Shown here: in pieces, positions 1 through 9,515 of the stretch
Numbering within the stretch: position 1 is the first letter of the stretch
Layout: each line of letters begins with the position of its first letter
Assembly: GCA_964363305.1 (NCBI GenBank)
Contig: CAYIHX010000026.1
Coordinates: 1-55,098 of the forward strand
Source of the DNA: CAYIHX01 sp964363305
GTDB lineage: Bacteria > Bdellovibrionota > UBA1018
Direction: 5' to 3'
DNA length: 55,098 bases
Notes under the pieces: generated by a model
Told to the model about the DNA's origin: nothing
Database searches by the model: none
Seen by the model: the letters and a program-made list of their open reading frames with translations, nothing else
Translations under genes and position numbers: made by a program

Positions 1-46
<46 letters not shown>

Positions 47-236
47 AGGAAAAAACTGTCTAAAACTTGTTGGGTTACTCTCTACCGCGTACTTCTACTT
101 AATGCACCGCGCATGCCAGATGGGCGACGATGGGTAACAGCATGAAATATATTCAATTTTTTAAGAAATATTCCCGAGGCCCCTTCCCGCTGCGGGTAAA
201 AAAGAAAGCCAACTGACCAATGTTTGAGCAGTAGAA

Positions 237-1799
237 TCAGGTGCCTTGAGAGGGCATGTGCCGACGCTGGCGCTTCGGAAGAGCCGAGACACTCCCTTTG
301 GCTTGGGGGTGGGCCGCTGCTTCCGGTTTAAAGAAAGCGTGAAGAAAACGAGGAACGTCGCGAGAGGTCGGACGTGTGTAGTCTTCAATCAACGCAAGGC
401 GCACCCGCTCCAACTCGAGTTCGGGTTTTCCCTTGAGGTACTCCCAGATCGATTCGACGAGGTGAATCAGGGAAATTCCATGTCCCTGAGAGTGTCGAGT
501 GTTCAAGAACTCCATGAGTTCCCAAAACTGCCAAAAGAACGATGGGCTCAGGCGGCGCTCCGACAACTCTCTGAGTAGAGCGGAGGTTTTTACAAAATTT
601 CCGCTGTTTGCAATGAGGTTCCAGAAGTTTGAAAACCGCGTCACATCTTGTAGGTTTTCAAAGGACATCGCGCCGGTCTGAATCACGGTATAGGGGGCGG
701 TATCCTGATAGCGCATTCCCCAGCTTTCGTCATGCCGACTGATCGAGGTTCCGCGTAGCCGTTTCAGTATACCGACCTGGATCTCGTGGGGTCGTAGGGC
801 TGCCACCGCATCAAAGCCAGTTGCGAAGCTTTCAAGCGTTTCGCCGGGAAGACCGGCGATCAAGTCCGCATGGAGATGAACACCAGTGCTTTGTGTGAGG
901 AAGGTAAAATTTTCGGAGGTCTTGTTTCGGTCGAGTCGCCGGGACACGAGCCGCGCGACTTCGGGGTTCCAGGTTTGGATTCCGATCTCAAACTGTAGGG
1001 CACCGGGTGGGAATAATCTGATCAGCTCACGAAGCTCGAGCGGGAGTCTATCGGGCACCATTTCAAAATGAATGAAGAGACCCAGCGCCGAATGATCCAA
1101 AAAAAATTGGAGGATTTTCACGCTCGTTGCGATGCTGAGATTGAAGGTCCGGTCAACAAACTTGAATTGACGTCCGCCGCGTTGAATGAGGCTGGCCATC
1201 TCCAAAAGAAAGGCGTCGGTGTCAAAGCTGCGTACTGATTTGTCCAACGACGAGAGGCAATATTCGCATTTGTATGGGCAACCGCGGGAGGCCTCGACGT
1301 ATAGAATTCTGTTTTGGATATCTGAGTCGGTGTAAAGACGGTAGGGCATTCGGATTGTTTTCACATCTGGCAACGGGCCAAACAGGACGTTCTCCGCGGG
1401 CCAAACACCAGTCTCGAGATACTCTTGGCATACCAAGCGGAATAGATCGTCGGCTTCGCCCTGAATCGTAAGGTCCGCGAGCTGGCAGATCGGTTGCGCG
1501 CGCGTTTCGTGGCTGACTTCCGGCCCGCCGAGCACGATCTTCACGTTTGGTCGTAGCTGCTTCAGAATGGCGATTACTTCACGGGTTTGGATTGTGTTCC
1601 AGATGTAAACGCCAAAGCCGACGATGGATGGCTGATGTTTCAAGATTTTTTCCACGATTTCGCGTGGGTTTTGCGCGATCGTGAACTCTTCAATCGCCGC
1701 ATGGCCGACAAGGTCGCCAAGGTTCGCAAGAAGGTAGCGTAACCCGAAGGCGCAGTGGGTAAATCGCGCGTTGAGGGTGGTCAATAAGATAGAAGTCAT
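237..1799 (-). CDS. B12-binding domain radical SAM protein (DUF4080-type)
   Basis: Predicted 520-residue iron-sulfur enzyme. The N-terminal part looks like a cobalamin-binding Rossmann domain (about residues 1-130, with GFGVYIWN and VLGGPEVS stretches). The radical SAM core follows, with the cluster motif CPYKCEYC, whose three cysteines bind a 4Fe-4S cluster. The C-terminal region resembles DUF4080. Such proteins use S-adenosylmethionine radical chemistry, often methyl transfer or ring rearrangement, but the substrate cannot be told. The frame is open upstream to 1871. I chose ATG 1799 because the product then begins directly with the conserved B12 domain (MTSILLTTLNARFTH) and does not overlap the divergent gene starting at 1815. 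Confidence 0.85.
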   Translation of the reverse strand: MTSILLTTLNARFTHCAFGLRYLLANLGDLVGHAAIEEFTIAQNPREIVEKILKHQPSIVGFGVYIWNTIQTREVIAILKQLRPNVKIVLGGPEVSHETRAQPICQLADLTIQGEADDLFRLVCQEYLETGVWPAENVLFGPLPDVKTIRMPYRLYTDSDIQNRILYVEASRGCPYKCEYCLSSLDKSVRSFDTDAFLLEMASLIQRGGRQFKFVDRTFNLSIATSVKILQFFLDHSALGLFIHFEMVPDRLPLELRELIRLFPPGALQFEIGIQTWNPEVARLVSRRLDRNKTSENFTFLTQSTGVHLHADLIAGLPGETLESFATGFDAVAALRPHEIQVGILKRLRGTSISRHDESWGMRYQDTAPYTVIQTGAMSFENLQDVTRFSNFWNLIANSGNFVKTSALLRELSERRLSPSFFWQFWELMEFLNTRHSQGHGISLIHLVESIWEYLKGKPELELERVRLALIEDYTRPTSRDVPRFLHAFFKPEAAAHPQAKGSVSALPKRQRRHMPSQGT

Positions 1800-1814
1800 G
1801 ATGTCATTATAAGT

Positions 1815-3275
1815 ATGCAAAGTGTGGAATGCAAAATCCTGGTTGTTGACGACGACATGGAGCAAAGGCAACTGCTCAGGCTCTATTTTTCATTCAATCT
1901 CCCAGCCGTGGTTGTATTGGAGGCGGCGTCGGTCGAGGAGGCGTTACTCACGATCGAGCGTGAAAAGACCATTCAATGTGTCATTTCAGATTACGACATG
2001 CCCCGGAAGACCGGTGGGGATCTTTTATTGGAATTGAAAAGGAGGGAAATCAAGACGCCTATGATTCTTTGTACCTCTCGGGCGCTTGAGCAATGTGGGG
2101 AGTTTACGAATGAGGAATATGCCGCTTTCATTCAGAAGCCGCTAGTAAAGGCGACCTTTGAAAATCTTTTGAGGCAAGTGAAACCCATATTGCGGATCAG
2201 CGAGGAAATCGAGGCGCGGAGAGCATTTCATCCCGTGAGTCTTGCTCTTCTCTTGAAGCTGGCGATCGTCCCCTGTGATTGTTTTCTAAAAATATCCGAC
2301 GCTAAATTTCTGAAGATCTCCAACGCGGGTGACCCGTTGCTGCAAGTGGACGTAGACAGGTACCAGGCCAAGGCAGTTTTTGATTTCTACGTCGCCGAAA
2401 CGTCCTGCGAGGTTCTCCTTACGGCTATCCTTGCCTCTCTACCGGATCAATCGCTCATTGTGACGGAAGGGTTGGATCACTTGAACCCGGGAGGGGGTGA
2501 GATTGAGCGCCAGGCCCAAGAGAGTCTCTCGAATTTAGTCCGTGTGACCCAACAGCTTCAGCGGGGCGGAGTCGCATTCAGCGAGGTTTTCCAGGTATCG
2601 ATTCAAACCGAGGCGGCGGTTCGATCTCTCTGGTCTGAGGGTGGCGTCACTCCCGCGTTGGAAGCCTCGATGAAGATCATGGTTCGGTTGGCGGTTGCCG
2701 TGCTTGAGCAGGTGCCGGAATTCTCCCAGCATCTGAGCTACATGCGAGTTCACCCGGAATCGTATTTGAGTTCTCACAGTGTGCTTTTGGCCTATGTCTC
2801 TTGTTGGGTGGCTTCTCGGGTAGGGTGGGTGTCTGATTTTACTCGGTACAAGCTGATCCTCGCGAGCCTGGCTCATGATTTGCCGTTGAAGGATGACAGG
2901 CTGGCCAGGATTCAAGACGAAACCGAAGTGATGATGGCGACCGGGGAGCTCTCCGCCGACGAGATCGACACATACATGGGGCACCCGCGGGCGGCGGCGG
3001 ATATATTGAGGCGGTTTGTCGATATTCCTGGTGGCGTGGATACGATCGTATTTCAGCATCACGAGCTGCCCGACGGATCGGGTTTTCCAAATCGCCTTTC
3101 GGCGGAAGATATGCATCCATTAGCGTGTGTCTTTGTCGTTGCCCATGATCTTGTCATGGGAGCACTGGCCCGTGGCACCGGGATTGATGTTGACGGTTTC
3201 CTGAAATCCAAGTCGTCGAGATATCAAAAGGGGTTTTTCGAGAAAATCATCGGGGCGGGGCTCTCCGCTCCCTAA
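1815..3275 (+). CDS. Response regulator with HD-GYP-type output domain
   Basis: 486 residues. Residues 6-125 form a receiver domain: acidic pocket VVDDD, probable phosphoacceptor Asp59 in SDYDMP and conserved Lys in QKP. The C-terminal half (about 310-480) is an HD-GYP-like domain with AHD, GHP, QHHELPDGSGFP and a late AHD. The signature Gly-Tyr-Pro is Gly-Phe-Pro here. HD-GYP proteins usually hydrolyse cyclic di-GMP; activity here is inferred. The middle region (130-300) is unassigned. A paralogue with a degenerate receiver lies at 11864-13261. Only 15 bases separate its start from the divergent radical SAM gene, and I see no clear ribosome binding site. Confidence 0.85.
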   Translation: MQSVECKILVVDDDMEQRQLLRLYFSFNLPAVVVLEAASVEEALLTIEREKTIQCVISDYDMPRKTGGDLLLELKRREIKTPMILCTSRALEQCGEFTNEEYAAFIQKPLVKATFENLLRQVKPILRISEEIEARRAFHPVSLALLLKLAIVPCDCFLKISDAKFLKISNAGDPLLQVDVDRYQAKAVFDFYVAETSCEVLLTAILASLPDQSLIVTEGLDHLNPGGGEIERQAQESLSNLVRVTQQLQRGGVAFSEVFQVSIQTEAAVRSLWSEGGVTPALEASMKIMVRLAVAVLEQVPEFSQHLSYMRVHPESYLSSHSVLLAYVSCWVASRVGWVSDFTRYKLILASLAHDLPLKDDRLARIQDETEVMMATGELSADEIDTYMGHPRAAADILRRFVDIPGGVDTIVFQHHELPDGSGFPNRLSAEDMHPLACVFVVAHDLVMGALARGTGIDVDGFLKSKSSRYQKGFFEKIIGAGLSAP

Positions 3276-3283
3276 GGCCAGGG

Positions 3284-4312
3284 CTAAGGATAGGGGCGGA
3301 AGAGTAGCTGCTGACCGAGGTCGCCGCCGCCACCCAGCCAAACGCCCTCGGGCGTGAAGGCGGAAGTCCAACCCGAAAGCGAGACGTTTTGTTCGGGGTA
3401 GGTGAGTTCTTCAGGTTCGGAGCAAACTCCGGACTCTAGGCTGCAGATCTGCCACTTGGACATCCCGGGGGCGTGATTGAAAAAGAGGACGTGGCGCGCA
3501 TCGGGTGAAAAAAAAGAAAAGCCCCAACAGCTTTGATCGCAGTTGACCCGAATTTCCTCGGTTCGCGATAGGGTGTTGATCACCGTGCAGCGATCTTCTC
3601 GGAGCCGGACAGCTTTCTCGTGGCCCGGAATACGCTGAGTGATCGATCCCAGCTCCCGAAGGGATCCGGGCACTTCCTTGCCGTCAGCGAGGGTCCACTC
3701 ATTTCGAAAAAGGCCATACGAGGGATAGCGGGTCACGAGGGCACTTACCCTCGAATGGTCTGCCGAAAAACGAATATCGAAGGCGTCTCTCGCATCGCCC
3801 GCGAAAGGCAGAAGCCGACCGGTCCGAAGATTGAAGAGAACGAGATCTTGGAAGACGCCGTGCCATCGAGCGACGTCGCCTGATCCGCTGAGGGCCAGGA
3901 GGTCAGGGTCCCCAGAAAAGGCGACGGAGCGAAGAGTATTAAGGCCGATTTGTTGAAAGGTGTAGGACTGGGTCATTCGTCCTGAAGCGACGTCGACTAA
4001 TGCAAGAGCGGCTCCGTTCGGTTCTCCGCCCGAGAATGTGAGAGCGAGCGTCTTGCCGTTTGGAGAGAAGGTCACGGCGTCGGAGACAGACCCCAAGGCG
4101 CTGAAATCGCCTTGCGAGACCAGGGTTTTGTCGCGGAGGCGATAGATGGCAAATCGGCGGAAAGTTGAGATGAAGGCCAGGACCCCATCGGAGGATTGGA
4201 CGGCGTGCTCAATTCGCGACACGGGCCCTTGTAAGAGCACATCATAGGGGCTGGTCGCCCAAGAACTGTTCAGACTGAGCACCGCGACCAGGATCAGGAT
4301 GAGTTTTCTCAT
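3284..4312 (-). CDS. Secreted beta-propeller-like protein
   Basis: About 342 residues starting at ATG 4312, which gives a clean signal peptide (MRKLILILVAVLSLNSS, cleavage after WA). The frame is open further upstream, but those codons lack signal-peptide character and overlap the next gene. The rest has WD40/TolB-like repeats such as VAFSGDPDLLALSGSG, VTFSPNGKTLALTFSG and FSPDARHVLFF, as in a periplasmic or surface propeller. Function unknown. It is convergent with the HD-GYP regulator and eight bases from it. Confidence 0.75.
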   Translation of the reverse strand: MRKLILILVAVLSLNSSWATSPYDVLLQGPVSRIEHAVQSSDGVLAFISTFRRFAIYRLRDKTLVSQGDFSALGSVSDAVTFSPNGKTLALTFSGGEPNGAALALVDVASGRMTQSYTFQQIGLNTLRSVAFSGDPDLLALSGSGDVARWHGVFQDLVLFNLRTGRLLPFAGDARDAFDIRFSADHSRVSALVTRYPSYGLFRNEWTLADGKEVPGSLRELGSITQRIPGHEKAVRLREDRCTVINTLSRTEEIRVNCDQSCWGFSFFSPDARHVLFFNHAPGMSKWQICSLESGVCSEPEELTYPEQNVSLSGWTSAFTPEGVWLGGGGDLGQQLLFRPYP

Positions 4313-4361
4313 GGTCCAACCACTTAGTGGCCCAGACGAGAGACGACAAGGAATCGGTGGA

Positions 4362-4703
4362 CTAGGTTTGAAAGTTCTCGCCTCCTGCATCATGCGAGGA
4401 TCGCTTTACGGTGATGACGAGCTGTTCGCCGCTCGCCATCCGGCCCGGAAGTACGATTCCCCTTCGTGCTTTGCTGCCGGGAGTGAGACTCATAATTTTT
4501 GACCTAAACGGACAGTCCGTCCGCACGAAGACCTCTTCGTACATTGCATCTACATGCTCGTAATCACGGTCAAAATAGGCTGAGATACGAATTTCTGGCG
4601 CCTCGGTGTTCAGCAGATATTCAAACGTCCGATCCTGAACAGTGAGGAGGATATCGGACGGGCTAGGGACGCCGAAATTTTTGCGAAGCTCGATATAAGG
4701 CAT
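4362..4703 (-). CDS. Hypothetical small protein
   Basis: 113 residues, no signal peptide or membrane segment. The composition is mixed and beta-rich (for example RISAYFDRDYEHVDAMYEE), which suggests a small globular cytoplasmic domain; I do not recognise it. It ends 49 bases before the start of the secreted propeller gene, so the two may be co-transcribed. Its start is 66 bases from the divergent helicase, and that gap must hold both promoters. The frame could be spurious, but its length and position fit a real gene. Confidence 0.5.
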   Translation of the reverse strand: MPYIELRKNFGVPSPSDILLTVQDRTFEYLLNTEAPEIRISAYFDRDYEHVDAMYEEVFVRTDCPFRSKIMSLTPGSKARRGIVLPGRMASGEQLVITVKRSSHDAGGENFQT

Positions 4704-4769
4704 GGCCGGTGATACCCGAGAAAGTCACGACTGTCACCCGAGCCCTGGGGGTTCTGATATAGGTCAGTC

Positions 4770-7262
4770 ATGGCATGGCCTCTCAAAGAGCTGTTGGACG
4801 CCGCAGGTACCACGGCAAGTCCGCTCGATCTCTTTCTCGAACACGTTTTTAAGAAGAGCCTCACGCTCTATCCCGCCCAGGAGGAAGCCATCCTCGAACT
4901 TTACTCTGGACGAAATGTCATCTTGAGTACTCCGACGGGGTCCGGAAAATCCCTGGTCGCGACGGCCTGCCATTTTCAAGCGCTCGCTAGCGGGAGGCGT
5001 TCGATTTATACCTGCCCGATCAAGGCGCTCGTGAACGAAAAGTTTTTGGCTCTTTGCCAAGACTTCGGACCCGATCAGGTCGGTATGATTACCGGAGATG
5101 CGACCGTCAATCCAGACGCGCCGATCATCTGCTGCACGGCCGAAATTCTTTCTAACCTTGCGCTGCGGCTGGGTGAGAGCACGCCTTTCGCCGATGTCAT
5201 CATGGACGAATTTCACTACTACTCCGATCGCGACCGGGGGGTGGCTTGGCAGATACCGCTTCTGACCCTGAAAAACGCGCGCTTCCTCTTGATGTCCGCC
5301 ACCCTGGGCGACACCACCTTTTTGCAGCAAGCGCTGACCGAGCTGAATGGTCTTCCGACGTCGCTGGTTTTTTCCTCGTACCGCCCGGTTCCGCTCGAAT
5401 TCCAGTACAGTGAGCGCCCACTGCACTTCAAAATAGCCGAGCTGATCGCCTCGAATCGGTTTCCCATTTATCTCGTAAACTTCACGCAGCGAGACTGCGC
5501 CGACGAAGCTCAGAAATTAATGAGCGTCGATTTCTCGTCCAAGGAAGAAAAGAAGAAGATCGCCGAATTTCTGAACGATGTCGATTTCAAGAGTCCTTAC
5601 GGGAAGGAGATCCAGAAGACACTCAAGCACGGGATTGGCCTTCACCATGCCGGCTTGCTTCCTCGCTATCGTGTCCTGGTCGAGAAGCTCGCTCAGCGGG
5701 GACTGCTGAAGGTCATCAGCGGCACGGATACGCTGGGCGTCGGTGTGAACATCCCCATTCGGACGGTTCTCTTTACGAAGCTTTGCAAGTATGACGGCCA
5801 GAAGACGACGCTCCTCTCGGTCCGTGATTTTCAACAAATCAGCGGCCGGGCCGGACGGAAAGGGTTCGATGATCAGGGTTTGGTAGTCGTCCAGGCGCCC
5901 GAGCATGTGATCGAGAATATCACGCGCGAACAAAAGGCAGCCGGAGACCCGAAGAAGGCAAAAAAACTCGTCAAGCAGAAGCCGCCGGAAAAGGGGTTCC
6001 TGCCGTGGACCAAAGACACCCTTGAAAGGCTTTCGGGGGGGCAGCCTGAAGCGCTTTTGTCACGCTTCAGAGTGTCTCATGCGATGGTGTTGAACGTGCT
6101 TGGCCGGAAGGACGCGAAAAACGGGGATCCCTTGCGTGAGATCATAGTGCGCTCCCACGAAACCCCGGTGATGAGAAGGCGCCTGGGGCGGGAGGCGTTT
6201 GCTCTGTTCCGTTCGCTCTATGAGCGAAAGATCATCGAGCTGAACCCGTTACGCGTAAACCTCGATCTACAGCAGGATTTCTCCTTGAACCAAAGTCTAT
6301 CGCTCTACTTGATCGATACGATTCAGCTGCTGGATCGACAGAGCCCGACCTACTGTCTGGACCTCCTCACTTTGGTCGAGTCGATTCTGGAGAGTCCGGA
6401 GATGATCCTCCGTCGGCAGGCGGACCGGCTGAAGAAGATCAAGATGGCGGAAATGAAGGTCGAGGGGATCGAGTTTGACCAACGAATCGAAGAGCTCGAC
6501 AAGATCGAGCATCCCAAGCCGAATCGTGAATTCATCTATGACACGTTCAACCGCTTCGCGGCCCAGCATCCCTGGGTTGGTCAGGAGAATATTCGACCGA
6601 AGTCGATTGCGCGGGAGATGTTCGAGACCTTTCAGTCCTTCCATGAATACATCCGCGAGTATGATCTCGAACGCATCGAGGGGCTCCTTCTTCGTTATCT
6701 GAGTGAGGTCTATCGGGTGCTCGTACAGACCGTGCCGGAGACGGCCTGTACGGACGAGGTCGTCTCTCTAGTCGAATATTTTGGCGAGATGCTGAGAGGG
6801 GTTGACTCGAGTCTTCTTGAGGAGTGGGAGAAGCTCAGAAATCCGCTTGCGTCCGTCGCCGTTCTGGACAATCACCTTTTAAGGGAAGAGCGTGCGCGGG
6901 TGCAAGAACACGAGCGGCGGCTCCGCGCGGTAGCGGCTCGAAACGAGGTTTTTCGGGTCGTGAGGCTGCTTGGGAATTTAGATTTCCCTGGCGCGGCAGA
7001 GATCCTCGGGTGCCGCGCGGACGAGCTCGAAGCCCGGATGAAAGAGTATCAGGTCGAGCATCGGGCCATTCTCACTGATCAGGATGCGCGTTCCACTCGC
7101 TACTCCGTTTTGACGGAGTTATCGGACGCGGTATTTCGCCTGACTCAGACTTTGATCGATCCCGATGGGCATAATGATTGGGAACTCCTCGTCGAGGGAA
7201 CCTGGGGGCATGCAAAAAGGCCAGCGCTCCTCTTGATTCATCTGAGGGCGATAGGATTCTGA
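4770..7262 (+). CDS. Ski2-like DEXH-box helicase with DUF3516-type C-terminus
   Basis: 830 residues. Superfamily 2 RNA/DNA helicase motifs are clear: Q-motif-like YPAQEEAI, Walker A TPTGSGKS (about residues 54-61), DEFH box (about 145-148), SAT motif in LLMSATLG, and motifs V and VI in GTDTLGVGVNIP and QISGRAGRKGFD. The arrangement is that of Ski2/HelY-like helicases, and the long C-terminal half matches the DUF3516 helicases of Actinobacteria and deltaproteobacterial groups. It likely unwinds structured RNA using ATP. It stands alone on the plus strand, with its start 66 bases from the divergent small gene at 4362-4703. Confidence 0.88.
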   Translation: MAWPLKELLDAAGTTASPLDLFLEHVFKKSLTLYPAQEEAILELYSGRNVILSTPTGSGKSLVATACHFQALASGRRSIYTCPIKALVNEKFLALCQDFGPDQVGMITGDATVNPDAPIICCTAEILSNLALRLGESTPFADVIMDEFHYYSDRDRGVAWQIPLLTLKNARFLLMSATLGDTTFLQQALTELNGLPTSLVFSSYRPVPLEFQYSERPLHFKIAELIASNRFPIYLVNFTQRDCADEAQKLMSVDFSSKEEKKKIAEFLNDVDFKSPYGKEIQKTLKHGIGLHHAGLLPRYRVLVEKLAQRGLLKVISGTDTLGVGVNIPIRTVLFTKLCKYDGQKTTLLSVRDFQQISGRAGRKGFDDQGLVVVQAPEHVIENITREQKAAGDPKKAKKLVKQKPPEKGFLPWTKDTLERLSGGQPEALLSRFRVSHAMVLNVLGRKDAKNGDPLREIIVRSHETPVMRRRLGREAFALFRSLYERKIIELNPLRVNLDLQQDFSLNQSLSLYLIDTIQLLDRQSPTYCLDLLTLVESILESPEMILRRQADRLKKIKMAEMKVEGIEFDQRIEELDKIEHPKPNREFIYDTFNRFAAQHPWVGQENIRPKSIAREMFETFQSFHEYIREYDLERIEGLLLRYLSEVYRVLVQTVPETACTDEVVSLVEYFGEMLRGVDSSLLEEWEKLRNPLASVAVLDNHLLREERARVQEHERRLRAVAARNEVFRVVRLLGNLDFPGAAEILGCRADELEARMKEYQVEHRAILTDQDARSTRYSVLTELSDAVFRLTQTLIDPDGHNDWELLVEGTWGHAKRPALLLIHLRAIGF

Positions 7263-7327
7263 CGTGGGCGGGATTTGATTTAGGATCTCTAAAAGTATGA
7301 CGAAATGGGGAGTACGGGATTCTCTCT

Positions 7328-8806
7328 ATGCGGAAGTTCAGGATCGTGAATAACTACAAAAAAGCGCTCTGGTGGGTTGCCTTTTTGGTGAGCCCGGCAG
7401 TTTCGTTTATATATCTATTCAACACCGTCGGCGCCGGCGGGGCTTATGGCCAGTATATGGTCTACGCGGCGCTTGCCGGATATGTCGGCGGCATGATGCC
7501 CGGCATCCTGTTTGGGGCCGTTTTTTTTCCGGTCGGAATGTTTCTATCCGCCCAGATCGAAGGCAATACCGGCCCCCTGTTGGTCAATCACCTGGTGACC
7601 GGAGTTTTGCTGTCCGCGGTGGGTGGCGCGTTTGGCTATCTTTCGGAACTGAGAGAGTCGCTCAGGATGACGCTGGAAGATCTTAAGCTGAAGGAGCGTC
7701 AACTTGGCTTGGCGGAAGAGGCGGGCCATGTAGGCCTTTGGGCCTTGGATGACCCCATTCGGCGGACGGGGAAGGCTTCCGCAAATTTTTATAAGATATT
7801 TGGTGTGCAGACGGTCCCAGAGGCCTCGACGGTCCAGGATTGGCTTTCCTGGATTCATCCAGACGACCAAAAGAGAGCAGTTCAGGATTTCGAGCGCGCT
7901 TCGCGACGGGAGGGGAGATTCAATTTCCAGTTTCGGGTGCTTTGGCCGGACAAAAGCACTCATTGGGTTGAGGTCAACGGAGCAGTCGCGCTAGGCCCAG
8001 AGGGACTGCCAAAATCAGTGATGGGCTCAGTTGCGGATGTCACGGAGGCGAAAAAAATTCAGGCACAGTTGGAGCAGCAGCGAGTTATTCTGGTGACGGG
8101 TGCGAAAATGTCGGCCCTGGGCGAAATGTCGGGTGGGATCGCGCACGAAATCAATAATCCCATTGGCATCATCCACGGAAAATCGAATCAACTTCTCAAG
8201 CTGATTCGACGGGGGAAATTCACCGCGGAAGTGGGGATTCAGGAGCTGGAAAAAATCATTTCCACCTCCGAGCGGATCGCGAAAATCATCCGAGGCTTAA
8301 GGTCGTTTTCGAGAAATGCGGATATGGATCCGACGGCTCCAGTAGCGCTCGGCGTCCTTATTCAGAATGTCCTCGATTTCTGTTCCGAGAAATTTCTGTC
8401 ACTGAATATTAGACTCGAAGTCGGAACCATTCCCCAGATCAAACTTGATTGCCGGTCGGTACAGATTGAGCAAGTTCTCCTGAATTTGCTGAATAATGCG
8501 CATGACGCTGTGATCGATCTGGCTGACAAATGGGTGCGGATCGAGTGCCAAGTGGAGGCAGAGCGGCTTGAAATCGCGGTCACGGATAGCGGTCCGGGTA
8601 TTCCTCCCGGGGTAGCAGAAAAGCTCATGCAACCGTTTTTCACTACGAAAGAGGTGGGAAAGGGCACCGGGCTTGGACTGAGTATCTCAAAAGGGATCAT
8701 AGAAGATCATCACGGCGAGCTTCGCTACGACGTCTCCTCGGCCCATACCCGTTTTGTGATTCGGATGCCGCTCAAGCAGAGTCGACAGGCGCTGAAAACC
8801 GCATAA
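7328..8806 (+). CDS. Membrane-bound PAS histidine kinase
   Basis: 492 residues. The N-terminus has about three membrane segments (ALWWVAFLVSPAVSFIYLF; the YMVYAALAGYVGGMMPGILFG region; LLVNHLVTGVLLSAVGGAFG). A PAS/PAC domain lies at about 125-245 (LSWIHPDDQKRAVQDF, MGSVADVTEAK). The dimerisation domain has the phosphoacceptor His at about 273 in IAHEINNP. The ATPase domain shows the N box NLLNNAHDAV, G1 DSGPGIP and G2 GKGTGLGLSISKG. It should autophosphorylate and signal to an unlinked response regulator, since no partner is adjacent. An upstream ATG at 7297 is out of frame, which supports ATG 7328. Confidence 0.88.
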   Translation: MRKFRIVNNYKKALWWVAFLVSPAVSFIYLFNTVGAGGAYGQYMVYAALAGYVGGMMPGILFGAVFFPVGMFLSAQIEGNTGPLLVNHLVTGVLLSAVGGAFGYLSELRESLRMTLEDLKLKERQLGLAEEAGHVGLWALDDPIRRTGKASANFYKIFGVQTVPEASTVQDWLSWIHPDDQKRAVQDFERASRREGRFNFQFRVLWPDKSTHWVEVNGAVALGPEGLPKSVMGSVADVTEAKKIQAQLEQQRVILVTGAKMSALGEMSGGIAHEINNPIGIIHGKSNQLLKLIRRGKFTAEVGIQELEKIISTSERIAKIIRGLRSFSRNADMDPTAPVALGVLIQNVLDFCSEKFLSLNIRLEVGTIPQIKLDCRSVQIEQVLLNLLNNAHDAVIDLADKWVRIECQVEAERLEIAVTDSGPGIPPGVAEKLMQPFFTTKEVGKGTGLGLSISKGIIEDHHGELRYDVSSAHTRFVIRMPLKQSRQALKTA

Positions 8807-8892
8807 GGCGTCGTCTCCGGTTCGATCTTGCTCCGGATGAGATAGTGGTTGCGGATCAGGACGAGCAGTTACAGGCCTGTTAAGGCGGCCTT

Positions 8893-9435
8893 ATGAAGAA
8901 TTTTTTTCTGTTTTCAGGGGCGCTTCTGTTGAGCTTTCAGGCGGGCTTGGCTTCGGCGGGCGATCTCGATGCCGGGCGTGCGTTGATCGGCGAGAAGTAC
9001 TTCCTGAACGGCGACGTCCTCCATGCCGACGCGACCGAGATTCAGCTCCAGTCGGCGCTTTCCGCGCGGGTTGATTTTGTAGGCGCTCTAGACGCCGCGA
9101 TGAGAATTTTCCTTACCGGTATACAGGACGATGAATGTCCTCTGTCGGTCATCCTGAGCAGCGTTGGCGATCCGATTCCTGGAGTAGACCCGGTGGGCGA
9201 TCTCCCCGCAGTACGTCGGTACGACCGGGCCCTCGGCGCGTTGCTGTCTGACATGAGCCACCGGGATGCGAGCCTTCGCCTCCTTTCCCTGAACGAGGCC
9301 CCCGAAGGTTACGAGATCGGCTACGTGCGTGACCACTGGGTATTCGAGCTCCGGCTACCGGACGACGATCACGGCTATTGGGCGGTCATCGACCGCCAGG
9401 GCGTTCGTCCGGCGTTTTGTTTCGGGTTTAACTGA
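8893..9435 (+). CDS. Secreted hypothetical protein
   Basis: 180 residues with a good signal peptide (MKNFFLFSGALLLSFQAGLASAG). The mature part is acidic with two cysteines (in DDECPL and AFCFGFN) that could form a disulfide. I do not recognise the family. It follows the histidine kinase by 86 bases on the same strand, so co-transcription is possible. Probably periplasmic or exported. Confidence 0.7.
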   Translation: MKNFFLFSGALLLSFQAGLASAGDLDAGRALIGEKYFLNGDVLHADATEIQLQSALSARVDFVGALDAAMRIFLTGIQDDECPLSVILSSVGDPIPGVDPVGDLPAVRRYDRALGALLSDMSHRDASLRLLSLNEAPEGYEIGYVRDHWVFELRLPDDDHGYWAVIDRQGVRPAFCFGFN

Positions 9436-9515
9436 GTCAGTGCTGACACATTTGGCACGCGTTGCTTCCCATGAGATCATCTTACCGAGCATGCAGCCCT
9501 CGGGAGATCGACATC

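Noticed and set aside
4762..5426. Minus-strand frame of 220 residues over the helicase gene
   Set aside because: Antisense to conserved helicase motifs and without recognisable protein features.
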